Numbered from the stretch's first letter, positions 41,579 through 52,054 are shown. The stretch is 64,000 nt of DNA from Immersiella caudata (GCA_030512335.1 JAULSU010000002.1:124001-188000), one strand, 5' to 3'. Notes: generated by a model from the letters alone, not told the origin. Numbers and translations are program-made.

Positions 41579-42170
41579 TCAGAGAATACCCCCAAGCAAC
41601 ACTGCTCCACCAAACAGCCCCCCAACCACCAAACCCAACACATCACCCCCCGTCATACCCCCCCGAGTTCCCATCGCAGCACCACTCTTTCCCACCCCCG
41701 TGTTCACCGCCCCTCCCGAACTCGTCGTCACCGTCGGCCCCGTCGCCAGCTCCGAGCCCTTCTCACTTGTTACCGCTGTCGCCGTCGTAGCCACCTGTTT
41801 CGTCGTCCCACCCCCCGTCTTCAAAGCCGGCGCATTAGGACACCCATACGAATTAAACTGCGACGTAAACACATCGTTGAGATTATCCGGAGGGCAGAGA
41901 CTCGTGTAGCAGTCAAAGACTTTGCTGAGGGTGCTGCATTTGCAAGAGGTGGCGAAGGCTTTGTCAGAGTAAGCTTCGCAGGGAAGGGTTGTGGTTACGG
42001 CGGCGGAGACGCAGTTTGTGTAGGGGCTGCAGTTATTAGTTAGATGAGATGGGATTATGAGAGGGGGGGGGGGGGGGGGGGGGGGGGTACTCTTGGTTGC
42101 GGCAGAGGGTTTGAGCTATGGTTGTGGTCGAGAGGGCTAGGATAGTGACGAGGGAGAGTGGTAAATACAT
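41579..42170 (-). CDS. Small Cys-rich secreted protein with GPI-anchor signal (1)
   Basis: Two exons, 42170-42091 and 42026-41579, join over a 64-bp intron (GTACCC donor, CTAACTAAT, CTGCAG acceptor) to 175 residues. Residues 1-19 are a signal peptide (LPLSLVTILALSTTTIA). The mature domain has eight Cys: LCRNQDPYTNC, LPCEAYSD, SCKCSTLSKVFDC, SLC and YGC. The spacing resembles fungal surface proteins but does not match CFEM exactly. A Ser/Thr/Gly-rich stalk follows, then a hydrophobic end (LGLVVGGLFGGAVLLGG) preceded by small residues, the layout of a GPI attachment signal. Predicted cell-wall or membrane-anchored protein. Its intron contains a 26-base G run. The next gene upstream on the same strand (42987-43653) has the same architecture. 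Confidence 0.8.
42062..42087. repeat. Poly-G tract (26) inside an intron
   Basis: Lies just after the 5' splice site of the secreted-protein gene on the minus strand, where it reads as poly-C. Length should be regarded as approximate. Confidence 0.8.
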
Positions 42171-42186
42171 TTTGACGATGGTGGTG

Positions 42187-42620
42187 AAGGAGAGAGTGAC
42201 AGGTGCGCACTTTCAGGATGGAAATGCTCAGGTTTTCAAAGACTCTACGGGAAAGCCCATTATTTATTAAAACAAAAAGTCGAATCTGCAGTGCAGCCCA
42301 GCAAGTCTTCTGCTGCATGCCCTCAGGATCGGAATCAGCCTAGTTGGTGTCGATAGTGGCTGAGGCTGAAAGCCAACTCAACTATTCCGCCAATGAGATT
42401 TTACCGTAGATTATCTGATCGGTTGTCAAATCGGTGGCTGCAATGCGCCGCCCACTAGGGGCTCGGGGCTGAATGGGCGGTTTGTTTGGGCTCAAATCCG
42501 TTCAGGGGTACGACTCAGCCCCAGGAACTTCCAAGATGCCTGCACATTCTGTGAGGTACCCACTCACTGTGGGCCATGAAGTGAGACATTTTCGAGTCCA
42601 GAACCCAATAGCGTCTCAAA
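42187..42620. other. Intergenic, no gene recognised
   Basis: Upstream region of the first GPI-protein gene and flank of the tRNA gene; no other feature visible. Confidence 0.4.
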
Positions 42621-42696
42621 GCGCCAATGATCTAGTGGTTAGGATTTAACCCTTCCAAGGTTAGGGGGGGGAGGGGTTCGATTCCCTCTTGGCGCA
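42621..42696 (+). tRNA. tRNA-Gly (TCC), slightly irregular
   Basis: The acceptor stem GCGCCAA pairs with TTGGCGC, followed by discriminator A. The D-loop ATCTAGTGGTTAGGAT is normal. The anticodon arm TAACC-CTTCCAA-GGTTA has anticodon TCC at 42654-42656. The T-arm has GGTTCGATTCCC. The variable region is a run of G that is about three bases longer than usual, so the T-stem pairs only with an eight-base loop or an A-C mismatch. No intron. Either a functional but divergent tRNA or a pseudo-tRNA; the G run could also be a sequencing artefact. Confidence 0.75.
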
Positions 42697-42986
42697 CTTT
42701 CTGCAAACTACAAACGAGCTCATCCCGTCCCTTCTTCAAGTGAGTTCCGGGTCGGTCGTCATTCTCAATGTTAGTGAAAGCCACTTGTGATTGAGAGGAG
42801 AGCGTAGATTTGTGTGTGTAAAGGGTCGGGTGCAATGCAAGAATTCTAGCCCCTGAACTTGGAGCCCCTCAAATCTGATATGGAGCCTGGATCACTGGAA
42901 TCTTGTTGTCTCTGCCTCTAAAACTGCCATTATGCACGTTGCCATTTTCATTCCATGTTGCCCTTCCCTAGGTTAACATGCGCCGC

Positions 42987-43653
42987 TCACAGCAACACAG
43001 CCAAGCCACCAACAATGCCAACCACAGCTCCTCCAACCATCGGAAAAGCCATACCCGCGGCGCCCGCCTTCGCTGTTGCAAGCACTGCTCCAGTGCCCGT
43101 GTTTGTGGGTACGGACCCCCCGCTAGTGCCGCCCCCCGGTGTTGCAGTGGCGGTTGCCTCTGTGTTCCCGGGCCCCAAGCCAGAACCACCCGTTAGGATC
43201 GCCGGGCAGTCGGTCCTTCTCTCCGCAGGGTCGGCGGCTAGGTATGATGAGGCAACGTCGGTGGGACAGACCAGAGCCAAGCAAGTCCTAGGTTGGTTGC
43301 ATTGGTGTCAAATGACTGCTGGGTGCGGAAGGAACAAGGGGAAAAGGAAGAAAAGAAGAAAGTAAACATACGACATGAAGCTGGTACCCCAGTCGCAGGC
43401 GCAATAGGTAAAGCTCGATCTTGCGTTGCACGTCTTGGTAACCTCGGCCCTTAACGAGGTAGAGCACTCGTCAAGGCTCCTGTGAAGCTCATCAAAACTC
43501 TGCACTTAGGTTCAAGGACAAAGAGCTCACATACGCCCACAGCGCGCTGGATTCTGACGCGCTGCACTTGGAGTAGAACTTGAAGTCGTCATAGCCTGCC
43601 GCAACCAGCGAGGCTTGGAGGCCGGCGAGGCCAAAGATGAAGGATGCTTTCAT
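42987..43653 (-). CDS. Small Cys-rich secreted protein with GPI-anchor signal (2)
   Basis: Three exons, 43653-43531, 43499-43372 and 43287-42987, sum to 183 residues in frame. A signal peptide covers residues 1-19 (KASFIFGLAGLQASLVAA). The mature part has YSKCSASESS, LDECSTSLRAEV, TKTCNARSS, YCACDWG, TCLALVCP and TDCPAILTGG, so about nine Cys. A Gly/Thr-rich stalk and a hydrophobic tail (FPMVGGAVVGIVGGLAVLL) indicate GPI anchoring. Intron 2 (84 bp, GTATGT...CCTAG) is ordinary. Intron 1 would be only 31 bp (GTGAGC...CCTAAGTGCAG), shorter than fungal introns normally are, yet its removal joins both frames exactly. Architecture is shared with the gene at 41579-42170, suggesting an old tandem duplication. 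Confidence 0.7.
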
Positions 43654-43699
43654 TCTGAAAGTTGGGGTGCGCAACAGGGCGGTCGTGCGGCAACCAAAT

Positions 43700-44347
43700 G
43701 CGTTGACGGTGCTTCGGCGTCTTCATTTATAGCAGAAATCCTCTCGATTATTCAGATACCCACGGTCTCGGGATATTCTGGATCTGGCATATCTGCACAC
43801 GCTAACCTCAGCCTTCAAATTCCGCTTCGTTGTTCGGATATGCGGGGCTTCGGGATATTTCTTGATCTGGCCAAGTCCACTCACGCCACCCAGCCTCAGC
43901 CGCGGCGGTGGGGCGCTGTCCCAGATGGCGGGATTTCAGCAACATTTGTGTCTCTTCATTGGCTCCGATTTCAATGCCAAGCTGAACTATCATCCTTCGC
44001 TTCCATCCAGACTCGCTTGCTCTATCTGGAAACCATGTCTTGAGTTCAGCCCCTTCAGCGATTGCCCAATCACTGCTCCTCTCTGCCACCTCACCAGATC
44101 AGTGAAATTGCGCTGACCGTGCACTCAATAAGGCATTCTTGAACAACAAATTAGGGCAACAGTGCGAGAACTGTCTGGGAGCTCTCCTGTCGATTGCTGT
44201 CGGAAACACTGAACCTTGGAATGGGTGGAAATGAAGTGGATTGCAATGGCTCAGTTGTATTGCGTCTGGAAAGGTTGTTCTTTTTCTTCTGGAGGTTCTG
44301 GCTCAATGCCAGGTGGGAGACACTGTGTGATCATCGTAATCACTTGG
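43700..44347. other. Intergenic, no gene recognised
   Basis: Promoter of the second GPI-protein gene followed by unremarkable sequence up to the LTR. Confidence 0.4.
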
Positions 44348-44712
44348 TGTAACGAATAAGTACAGTAAGACAGGAAACTGCTTATCCTACTCACCCCCCA
44401 GGAACAGTAAACACGATAAACAGGGTATAAACTACTTTATCCGCCCCTAAGTGTAGATAGTAATCAGTGCGACTGTTTATAAGGAATCCTTCTCGTTCCT
44501 CATGTAAGTATTCGCTTCGTTAATGAAGCTAACTTTAACTGTATCCTACTATATAAGTCACCCCATGTGCTACTGTGCACTATAGTGACATACGACTATT
44601 AACCCAGTGAACCTCCCGTCTGTAAGGACTTGCTTCTGTATCGCTCTTCTCACCTAACTAACCACCCCCACGACCCTGCCGACCGACCTGTCGACAGGCA
44701 CCGGTCGTAACA
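44348..44712 (+). mobile_element. Probable solo LTR of a different retrotransposon
   Basis: A 365-bp AT-rich block starting TGTAACGAATAAG and ending CGGTCGTAACA, so TG...CA ends with near-inverted TGTAAC/GTAACA termini. It contains a clear TATATAAG at 44550-44557 and a CT-rich stretch after it, as in copia-type LTRs. There is no coding sequence on either side. I found no 5-bp target duplication (CTTGG against AGTCC), so the borders are tentative. Not similar to the LTR at 8593-9948. Confidence 0.5.
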
Positions 44713-44999
44713 AGTCCTCTTCGGGGATGTGGGTGATGCTTGCTCGTATCATCCCTCCGATCTGTCTGACGTACACTGTCTTAGCCGGGCTGAGACATTT
44801 AACATCGGGTCTTATTACCTAAATACAATTTAGCAAAGTTAAAGACCGTATTAAATTGCTAACTAGTTTGTGTTTGCAAGCATGCTTCGCTTCATTAGTA
44901 TATCTAGAAAAGATACCTCCCTACCTACACAAGCGTGAAGCTCCTTCTTTCTTCCGTTGCAATTATACTGTCAAGTCACTCCCTACCCCAGCCAACAAT

Positions 45000-45547
45000 T
45001 TTACCCAAATATCCTACTCTGGCAAATGCCCCATCTAACTCCGTAGAATCCGCTATGACTATAAAGTGAGCACGCAGGTTACACTGCGCCACGAGAAGAA
45101 AGAACCTCGGCCCTCTCCGCTTACTTCGGCCACTGACGCGTATTCCTTTACTTCCTGGTCGCGGGATCCGACACGCACTGCAGTTAGGATGCCCGTCCAG
45201 GACCAGGATTGGCCCACACCACGGTATGGAGAAGGCTTCGAGGAGGGCCACCATAGTGGGTCCCTGAGAAAAAACGGGAGCCAGAGGCTAGCCATAAAGC
45301 ACCAGCCAGTTTTGCACTGGATTGCAGAGGCCAGACCCATAATTGCAGCGAGTCTACCGGACCCGTAGGTAATTAAGCAACTCGAATAGGCCAACAACCA
45401 GGATCTCCATTCATCATTTATTCTCCAGGCACTCTCGGTAGACGTGTTATTGCTGTTGTTGTTGCTCTCTAAACACAGTACCTCCTGGAAGAATCCGCGG
45501 CGTGCGGGAATAAGCCAGCCAGAAAACAGTCCGCAATCCCAGACCAT
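45000..45547 (-). pseudogene. HET-gene C-terminal fragment
   Basis: On the minus strand SWLLAYSSCLITYGSGRLAA is followed by IMGLASAIQCKTGW and ASLWLPFFLRDPLWWP, then SPYRGVGQSWSWT. This is the block order 'DRLxAIxGLA...YxAGLW...LLW...APSWSW' of HET-family C-termini. A frame change near 45240 moves to WTDGHPNCSA-like sequence (GHPNCSACRIPRPGSKG), and no start or HET core is present. Only the tail of a HET gene survives, next to the RdRP remnant. Confidence 0.6.
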
Positions 45548-45695
45548 TTCTGACCGCTTGACTCGAATTATTACCTGGAAGCTATCCTTACAGATTACAC
45601 ATCATCTGCTTTCCATCAATAAGGGAAGTTTAACTAGAGGGACTAAAGAGGGGCCTCTAAGGCTGTGCGGTAGTGGTGCATTGGATCACCCCAGC

Positions 45696-46905
45696 TCAGG
45701 ATTGCGAACACAAAGGAAATTTCGTCTGCCCAGATTCGTCGTAATTATTAAACCAGGCTGTTTCCCGTAGGTAGGCCATGATGTTAGGCACTGTAAACCG
45801 AGAAGGGTCGCTCTGTGGAGAGGGACATTCGATCGCCTGGAAGAGTTTCTTGAAAGCCTCGATTGAGGTGGGCGGCTCCACCCCTCGGGTCTTGTGTGAG
45901 AAGTCGGAGACCAGTTGTCGGGCGAGCTCTCCTACGACGGTCGGATGGAGATAGTTGTTGGTCACCAAGGCTTTCAAGAGGAATAGCATAGTGTACGGAA
46001 GCGAACCGAGTTGGTTGACACGCCCAAGCTCTGTCTCGAGCGCATCCACGCACTCGAGATCTGGTTTGAACGTCGAGCCAGAGCTTCCGGCAATTTCGTG
46101 GCCGATGGTGGATCGCGTGACATGGAGGAGACCCTCTTCCAAAAGCTTTTGGATGTCAGAAAAGAAACAGCCTCGACCACGGCCCCCAATAGTCATCCCG
46201 GGTACCAACATGTAGTACACTAGGCAGTATTTGGAGATTCGACTACGCGCATCGTCAATGCCAGCAACCCGATCTTTCGGAGGGGGGCCGCCGCGCTTAG
46301 ACTGAAAGGTCAACAACGCCTGCAACAGCGAAGCCATACTCTGGTCAGGCGGGCGTAGAAAAACCGGAGGCTCTGTCAAAATCAGCGATGTGTCCACAGC
46401 TGACCTCCTGGGGGGCGAGGGCGACAGGACGCTGCTCCGACCTGGGCACATGGGGTTCCGACTCTCGCTTCTCAGTTTCGTAACGGATGCCCCGCAGTTC
46501 GAAATCGCTGGGTTCCTTGTGGCTGGGATGGCAGGCAGGGGGCATCCCCATCAACATGAGCCTTTCCGAGGACGGAAGCGGCGGAGCAAAATATATGCCA
46601 CCAGACTCCGGTTTCCCGAATTTTCGAGAAGGCGAGGGCGTCAAGACTCCGTGCTGGTCGAGAAATTTGCTGCCGTGGCTTGCGTCGAGGAAAACGATGT
46701 GGCCTGTCGTCTTGCTCTTGTGAACTGAGCGGCTGTAGCCGGCAATGGAAAGCTTTTTCATGTAGGGATCGAGCTCATTGCGCAGGCTCGTATTGTTGAA
46801 TCCCGGAGGAAGTCCTTGGAGAAATCCCTCCATCGTGGCTCGTTTGCGCGGCAAGAGGTTGTTGACTGGGTGGGTCGGCAGGCCATTCGTTCTTGCCGTC
46901 GTCAA
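45696..46905 (-). pseudogene. RNA-dependent RNA polymerase, N-terminal remnant
   Basis: The upstream frame (46905-46345) begins best at ATG 46833: MEGFLQGLPPGFNNTSLRNE, MKKLSIAGYSRSVHKSKT and GHIVFLDASHGSKFLDQHG, the RRM-like start of fungal RdRPs. The frame then shifts near 46380, and the second frame (to 45696) continues EPPVFLRPPDQSMASLLQAL, RSRISKYCLVYYMLVPGMTI, ALETELGRVNQLGSLPYTML, FLLKALVTNNYLHPTVV and TSIEAFKKLFQAIECPSPQ, the linker region before the catalytic core. It stops at SRFTVPNIMAYLRE and then loses similarity. The catalytic DxDGD domain is absent. RdRPs of this group make dsRNA in quelling and meiotic silencing. A relic; the rest of the gene appears replaced by HET-tail sequence and an LTR. 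Confidence 0.65.
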
Positions 46906-47946
46906 ACATCAAACATATAACACCCCGCGCCAGAATCTTGAGCCTGCCGAAAGGCAAGAGATTCTCAATTAGGAACTTGACGCAGCTTCATCAAGGTAAA
47001 TATCCCGGAAGTCGTAGAATTGGGCGATGGGGGGATTTTGTGGTCCTCGTCGATGGTCAGGATTCCCCAGCAGCGCTGCGCAAGGAATTCCCCGAAATGC
47101 AATTCACCTTCTGTAAGACACTGCCTCTTGTGCAGACAAGGAAATCGTATGGGCGCCTAGCACGCTGGTGGTATACCTCCCTCAATGGAATACGAACGAG
47201 GTCAGCTCTTATTGGCTTTGAGAATGCGGGATTCCTCATGCGGGATGCCTACCACGCACGATATGTTTGCTCCCCGCGAGTGGTGTCTCGAGCAAGCTAG
47301 CAGATGCCTTGCAGATTACGCGCTGCTAACGTCGATTCCAACGTGCGACAATCCACCGCCCCAGAATCACCACCTGGTCCATCTCGTGCACCGTCTTCAG
47401 ATCCACTGTCGCATCATTGACGCCGATGGCCGGACCCCGAAACGGAGGTAAGTCGGGCCGGGCATGTCGGGCCTCTCGCACCATCCCCTTCAGGGCCTAG
47501 CCCGGATTCGGACCCCAATTGTAGCGCCCATTAGCCCCTAGCTTACCCCGCCCAGTCCTGCGTCAGTGCTCCTCTTCCCCCTCCTCTGCGCCCCTAAAAA
47601 CACGTCGTCTGCTCCCGGGAACTCCAACCGCGGCCCCGCCAAGACGGCTGGTGAAGATGATGGGGAGCGGCCGGCTCGAATTGAACTGCCGAAAGCTACC
47701 TCCAGGCGTCCTCGTGCCCCGACAAACAGGTAACAATGGATCGACCGGTGTGGTGGGCGAGACCCCGCTCGCAATTCCCATCGCAATTCCCAACTGTCAG
47801 ACGGCGATTGAGGACTTCTCTCTCCTAATTTTTTCGCTTCTCCAATTCTCACCATTGACCTTGACCTCAATCCGATTGACCCAAACAGTCGGGCCCTTGT
47901 TCCACACCAACACACCTCAGAAAGCCAATTGTATTCGCCAGTCATC
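46906..47946. other. Intergenic at the accessory/core boundary
   Basis: No gene on either strand. The last 400 bp are GC-rich with CT-rich patches before the MetE-like gene and are its likely promoter. Confidence 0.45.
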
Positions 47947-49158
47947 ATGTCGCCGCCGCCTTTCCGCGCTGAGCACATGGGGTCGCTCCTGCGCCCGCAG
48001 CAGCTGCTGGACGTGCGTGAGGCCATCCGCGAGAAGGGCATCAGCGAGGAGGAGGCCGGCCTCCCCCCCGTCGAAAAGGCAGCCGTCGCCGACGTGGTCA
48101 AGCTGCAGCGCGACCTCGGACTCAAGGCCGTCACCAGCGGCGAGTACAACCGCACGCGCTTCTGGGGCCTCATGTGGGACGAGTTCGACGGCACCATCCG
48201 TCTCCAGGACGCCGAGGCCTCCATGTTCCGCCTCTACCATCCCGACGTCGTCAGCTTGATCGAGAAGGACCGCAAGGTCATGCCCGGCGACAGCGTCATC
48301 GCCGGCTCCAAGCTGCGCCACAACCCCGAGCGCTCCCTGTCCAACCTCCACGAGCTGCGTCTCGTCCAGGCCGCCACCCCCGAGGCCGAGTGGCCCAACA
48401 TCAAGCTCACCATGATCACCCCCGCCTGGTTCCACATGCGCTACAAGCAAGGCCGCGCCTACACCCCCGAGGCCTACTCCTCGGACGAAGAGTACTTCGC
48501 CGACGTCGCCAAGGTCTACCAGGACGAGCTCGCCGCTCTCTACGCCGCCGGCCTGCGCAACGTCCAGTTCGACGACCCCGGCCTCGCCTACTTCTGCTCC
48601 GACAAGTTCCGCGACGGCTGGGCCACTGACACGGACAACATCGGCACCGTCGACGACCTCCTCGACGCCTACATCAAGCTCTACAACGACTCCATCTCCA
48701 AGCTCCCCGCCGACTTCCACACGGGCGTTCACCTCTGCCGCGGCAACTTCATCGGCGGCCGCCACTTTGCCGAGGGCGCCTACGACATCATCGCCCAGAA
48801 GCTCTTCACCGACCTCAAGGTAAACACCTTTTACCTCGAGTACGACACCGCTCGCGCGGGTGGCTTCGAGCCCCTCAAGTTCCTCCCCAAGGGCCGCAAT
48901 GTTGTTATCGGCGCCATCAGCACCAAGCTGCGCGAGCTCGAGGACAAGGACGAGATCAAGGAGCGCATCTACCGCGCTGCCGATTTCGTTGCAGAGGGTA
49001 GCGGCCAGACGCGCGAGGAGGCGCTCAAGCAGATTTGCATTAGCCCGCAGTGCGGCTTCAGCACGCACGAGAGCGGGTACCCGTTGACGGAGGAGGATGA
49101 GAAGAAGAAGTTGGGGCTTGTGAGGCAGATTGCGGATGAGATTTGGGGGGAGCCTTAG
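47947..49158 (+). CDS. MetE-like cobalamin-independent methyltransferase (C-terminal catalytic domain type)
   Basis: Intron-free, 403 residues from ATG 47947 (MSPPPFRAEHMGSLLRP). Single-domain relatives of the MetE C-terminal half. The zinc-thiol site is visible: His262 and Cys264 in VHLCRGN, Glu298 in FYLEYDTAR, and Cys369 in SPQCGFST. Other conserved parts are GEYNRTRFWGLMWDEFDG, MITPAWFHMRY and NVQFDDPGLAYFC. Methionine synthase uses both halves; this stand-alone protein is a common fungal paralogue whose methyl donor and acceptor are not known. It probably acts in the cytosol. Codon usage is strongly C/G-ending, as expected of a well-expressed core gene, and the 383-codon antisense frame is its shadow. 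Confidence 0.88.
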   Translation: MSPPPFRAEHMGSLLRPQQLLDVREAIREKGISEEEAGLPPVEKAAVADVVKLQRDLGLKAVTSGEYNRTRFWGLMWDEFDGTIRLQDAEASMFRLYHPDVVSLIEKDRKVMPGDSVIAGSKLRHNPERSLSNLHELRLVQAATPEAEWPNIKLTMITPAWFHMRYKQGRAYTPEAYSSDEEYFADVAKVYQDELAALYAAGLRNVQFDDPGLAYFCSDKFRDGWATDTDNIGTVDDLLDAYIKLYNDSISKLPADFHTGVHLCRGNFIGGRHFAEGAYDIIAQKLFTDLKVNTFYLEYDTARAGGFEPLKFLPKGRNVVIGAISTKLRELEDKDEIKERIYRAADFVAEGSGQTREEALKQICISPQCGFSTHESGYPLTEEDEKKKLGLVRQIADEIWGEP

Positions 49159-50522
49159 ATTTGATACGTGGTTGGGTAAATACAGAGCTAAGTTCGACTG
49201 CTGCGGTCTTCAACATGGGCGGCGAGCGAAAGGCAGGCATGGTGGGCAATACAAAAATGGTTCAAGGGGGGAAATGTGCATGGAAAGGCGTTGGATATCA
49301 ACTTCCAGCTGCGGGGACAGATGGGGTTTGTTGATACGGGCAGGATGGGATGGTTTGGATATGAAACTAAATTGTATTACAGTGCGATGGAAACAGATTG
49401 GTTTAGTCTAGGAAATGAACATATCGATGCCTTTGGCCTTATCTTAGTTCCAGCGTTCTTGACACGGATATGAGCAGATGACTCCAAATCAGGGCCATCG
49501 GCTTGAGTCTCTCGCAAGGTCCTTTGTCTGACAAATCCGAGGGCAGATCAAAGACATTGGCGGTTTTCAACTCCATCCTCAGACTCTATTTCTGTATTAG
49601 TACACTCGCCATCACGAACAAAGGTGTTTCAGAATTTCACTCACTTCAAAGGAGGGCCTGCTTTGTCACCCGCAAGATTCATACCGAGTTTACTCAGTGT
49701 CGAGCCCGTGGGAGATGGGCAAACTCACCCCGCGACATAGAGTAGATGATTCTAGCCCCTCGTCCCCTGTGACTGCAAGCTCACTACCGCTTGTTGCGGC
49801 GAGAGTGAAACCGTATACAGCCAGAACTTGGATTGGGTAAGTTGTGAAAAAGGGACTCGGAGTGTTGTTTCCAGGGGTGAGATGATGGTTCAACCAACAC
49901 CAACAGGTGGCGGTGGCCTACCGGGTGGCTCCACGTCCTTCGTGTTGGAAAAGCTCATGATTCGAGCCTCGCATTCTCATGGCTTTATGTGCTCTACACT
50001 TGAATGCCTCGGTATCCATCCCGCAGCTGCCGACTTCCTTGACCACAGGCAGCCTTCCCTGAACGTGGGAGACGTCCTTCCTGCTTTCACTGGCGGACTG
50101 GGTACTTTTTCTTCAACTAGGTAGACATGCCCCACTGGGTTCCTAAACATAGAAGACATCCACAAATTTGAAACACGACTCGAATCCGTCTTCCCTTTGA
50201 CTTTCACGGCTTGATATCATAGCCGCCACTTCAACAAAGAAGGTTCGGCAACGAGGACGATGAAAGAAAGCCACGTTTTTTCGACGCCATCCAGGGACAC
50301 CCGTTCTTCGTGTCCCCTCTTTGTTGACAAATCCATGTGACGCCAGTAGTCATGAATCCCTTATAAGAGACATAGCACCTTGGGACCCCGGCGAATCTGC
50401 ACTGTCCAACACACAGCTCCTCTCTTGTTTCTTTCGCTGTCGTAAACTTGTATCAGCTTTTCCACCATCCCCACCTTTTCTACACCAACTTGAACTCTTC
50501 GAGTCCACGAAACCAACTTTGA
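49159..50522. other. Intergenic, no gene recognised
   Basis: Downstream of the MetE-like gene. An ORF at 49828-50124 (plus) has no recognisable domain. The last few hundred bases hold the promoter of the next gene. Confidence 0.45.
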
Positions 50523-51610
50523 TGCCCACTTCTCCAACCCGGCGGTTCTTCCCATATCGAAGACCCACCACTAGAAGAATGTCCACGCGAACTCTCACCC
50601 GCGCCAAACAAGCCAGCCCCTTCGAGGTGACCATCACAACCCTCACCCTCGCGCCCACCCCTCCCAACTCGGCCATCCCCCAGTCAGCAACCGCTACAGC
50701 AATCGACCCCTCCCTGCTCACCTTCCCTCAACACCGCCATGATATCCTCCCCCCAACACCCCCGCCTACACCCCCAACTCCCTCATCAACCCCCCACCCC
50801 TGGCTCTGGCGCTGCCACTCCTGTCGAACAACCTACCGTCTCGGCTGCACCCGCCGCTGCCTCGAATGTTCCCACACATTTTGCACCGGTCCCGTGCCCC
50901 CATCAAACAAGTCAGACTCAAGATCAAGATCAAAGCACAGAGGCCCATGCCAAGCCGAATTCGACTACAACGCGTGGTCCGCCTGGGGAAGTTACCGTCG
51001 CACCACCACCACCACCACCACCTCCTCCTCCTCCTCCTCCTCCTCCTCCTCCTCCTCCTCCTCCTCGACTCCCTTCCATATCGACAACAACAACACAGAC
51101 CACTTCAGCGCAGCAGGCCCTCGTGAAAACGGAAAGATGCTCAAAAACAACGAGACATTTGCAACATACCTATTCACTCTCCCTAGTCCGTATTCATCTG
51201 CGCAGGGGTGGACGAAACTCCCACAGTCAGTGGTTGACAGTGTAAACAAGAGCAAAGAAAAGATGTACATGCGTCGCGAACATGACTGCTGGAAACATTG
51301 CGATTTTCCCAGCGAGTGTCGACACGCTGTGTACGCGGCGTGCGTGGAGGGGAGAGCAAAGGCGATAGGGGATGGACGGAGGGCGGTTCCGGCTGTGAAG
51401 GAGGAGGAGGCGGACGGGGCGGAGGATGAGGGGTTGGTTGTTTTTCCGAGGGGTGACTCTGAGACTGGGTCTGAGTCTGAGTATGAGGAGGGGTGGAGGA
51501 GAAGGAGGAGGAGGAATGCGATGGAGGGGAGGAGGGTTGTCCGCGGGGAGGGTGACTCGGAAGGTGTGTACTCTGAGGAGGGAGGTGTGTTTTCTTGGAC
51601 GGGATGCTGA
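50523..51610 (+). CDS. Conserved fungal protein with Cys-rich zinc-binding-like motif
   Basis: The frame is open from 50321; I prefer ATG 50523 (MPTSPTRRFF), with 50580 as an alternative, giving about 362 residues. The N-terminus is Thr/Pro-rich. A compact Cys cluster WRCHSCRTTYRLGC, RRCLECSHTFC looks like a zinc knuckle. It is followed by CQAEFDYNAWSAWGSYRR, then a Thr7-Ser15 homopolymer encoded by a CAC/CTC microsatellite (51001-51067). Next are HDCWKHCDFPSECRHAVY with more Cys, and a long acidic and Arg-rich tail. The Cys blocks are conserved in an uncharacterised Pezizomycotina family as far as I recall. Function unknown; nuclear location is plausible. The homopolymer length may vary. Confidence 0.7.
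51001..51067. repeat. CAC/CTC coding microsatellite
   Basis: Seven CAC units followed by about fifteen CTC units on the plus strand, read as poly-Thr and poly-Ser in the surrounding gene. Confidence 0.9.
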
Positions 51611-51659
51611 TGTGTCTCAGCAGCGAGAAATAGACCTGCGAGTCTAGAAGCAAGCTGGG

Positions 51660-52054
51660 TAGAGGAAAACGGGAACCAAACTTCCCGTGTCCGCTCATCC
51701 AACACCAACCCCCTGAGCCTCAACCCCATCGAAACACCCATCTCCAACCATGTCACACCTTCCCTAACCTCAGTCCAGCCCCCCAAGTCCAAAGACAGAG
51801 GCATTGTCAGCTCAACATCCTTTCCCGTTGCCCTTCGCACGGACACCGTAGCCGACTTCATCACCTAAACCTGGGACATCACCAAAGATAAGGTCCTCTC
51901 CCTTCCGCTTCCCAGCTTGACCTGGTTCGGTGTCGAGAACACCACAACAGCCGGGTCGCATGTTGACGGTATGGAGCCGAATCCTGAGAGCTCAGATGTG
52001 AAGGGTGAGGAAATGTATGTTGATGAGAAGGTGGATATGGAGATGGGTGGTTAG
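51660..52054 (+). pseudogene. Possible decayed ORF
   Basis: A frame reading NPLSLNPIETPISNHVTP, STSFPVALRTDTVADFIT, then TAA at 51866, then TWDITKDKVLSLPLPSLTWF and a polar acidic end to 52054. Composition and codon choice resemble coding sequence, but the family is unknown and an antisense frame overlaps. If real it is interrupted by one nonsense codon, or by a short unrecognised intron. Confidence 0.3.

Noticed and set aside
44348..45060. Full-length retrotransposon
   Set aside because: Only one LTR-like block with no gag/pol frames or second LTR was found.
47917..49068. 383-codon minus-strand ORF
   Set aside because: Antisense shadow of the MetE-like gene; composition is Val/Gly/Glu/Ala low complexity.
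50992..51864. 290-codon minus-strand ORF with poly-Glu
   Set aside because: Opposite to the Cys-rich gene and produced by the CTC repeat. No motif of its own.
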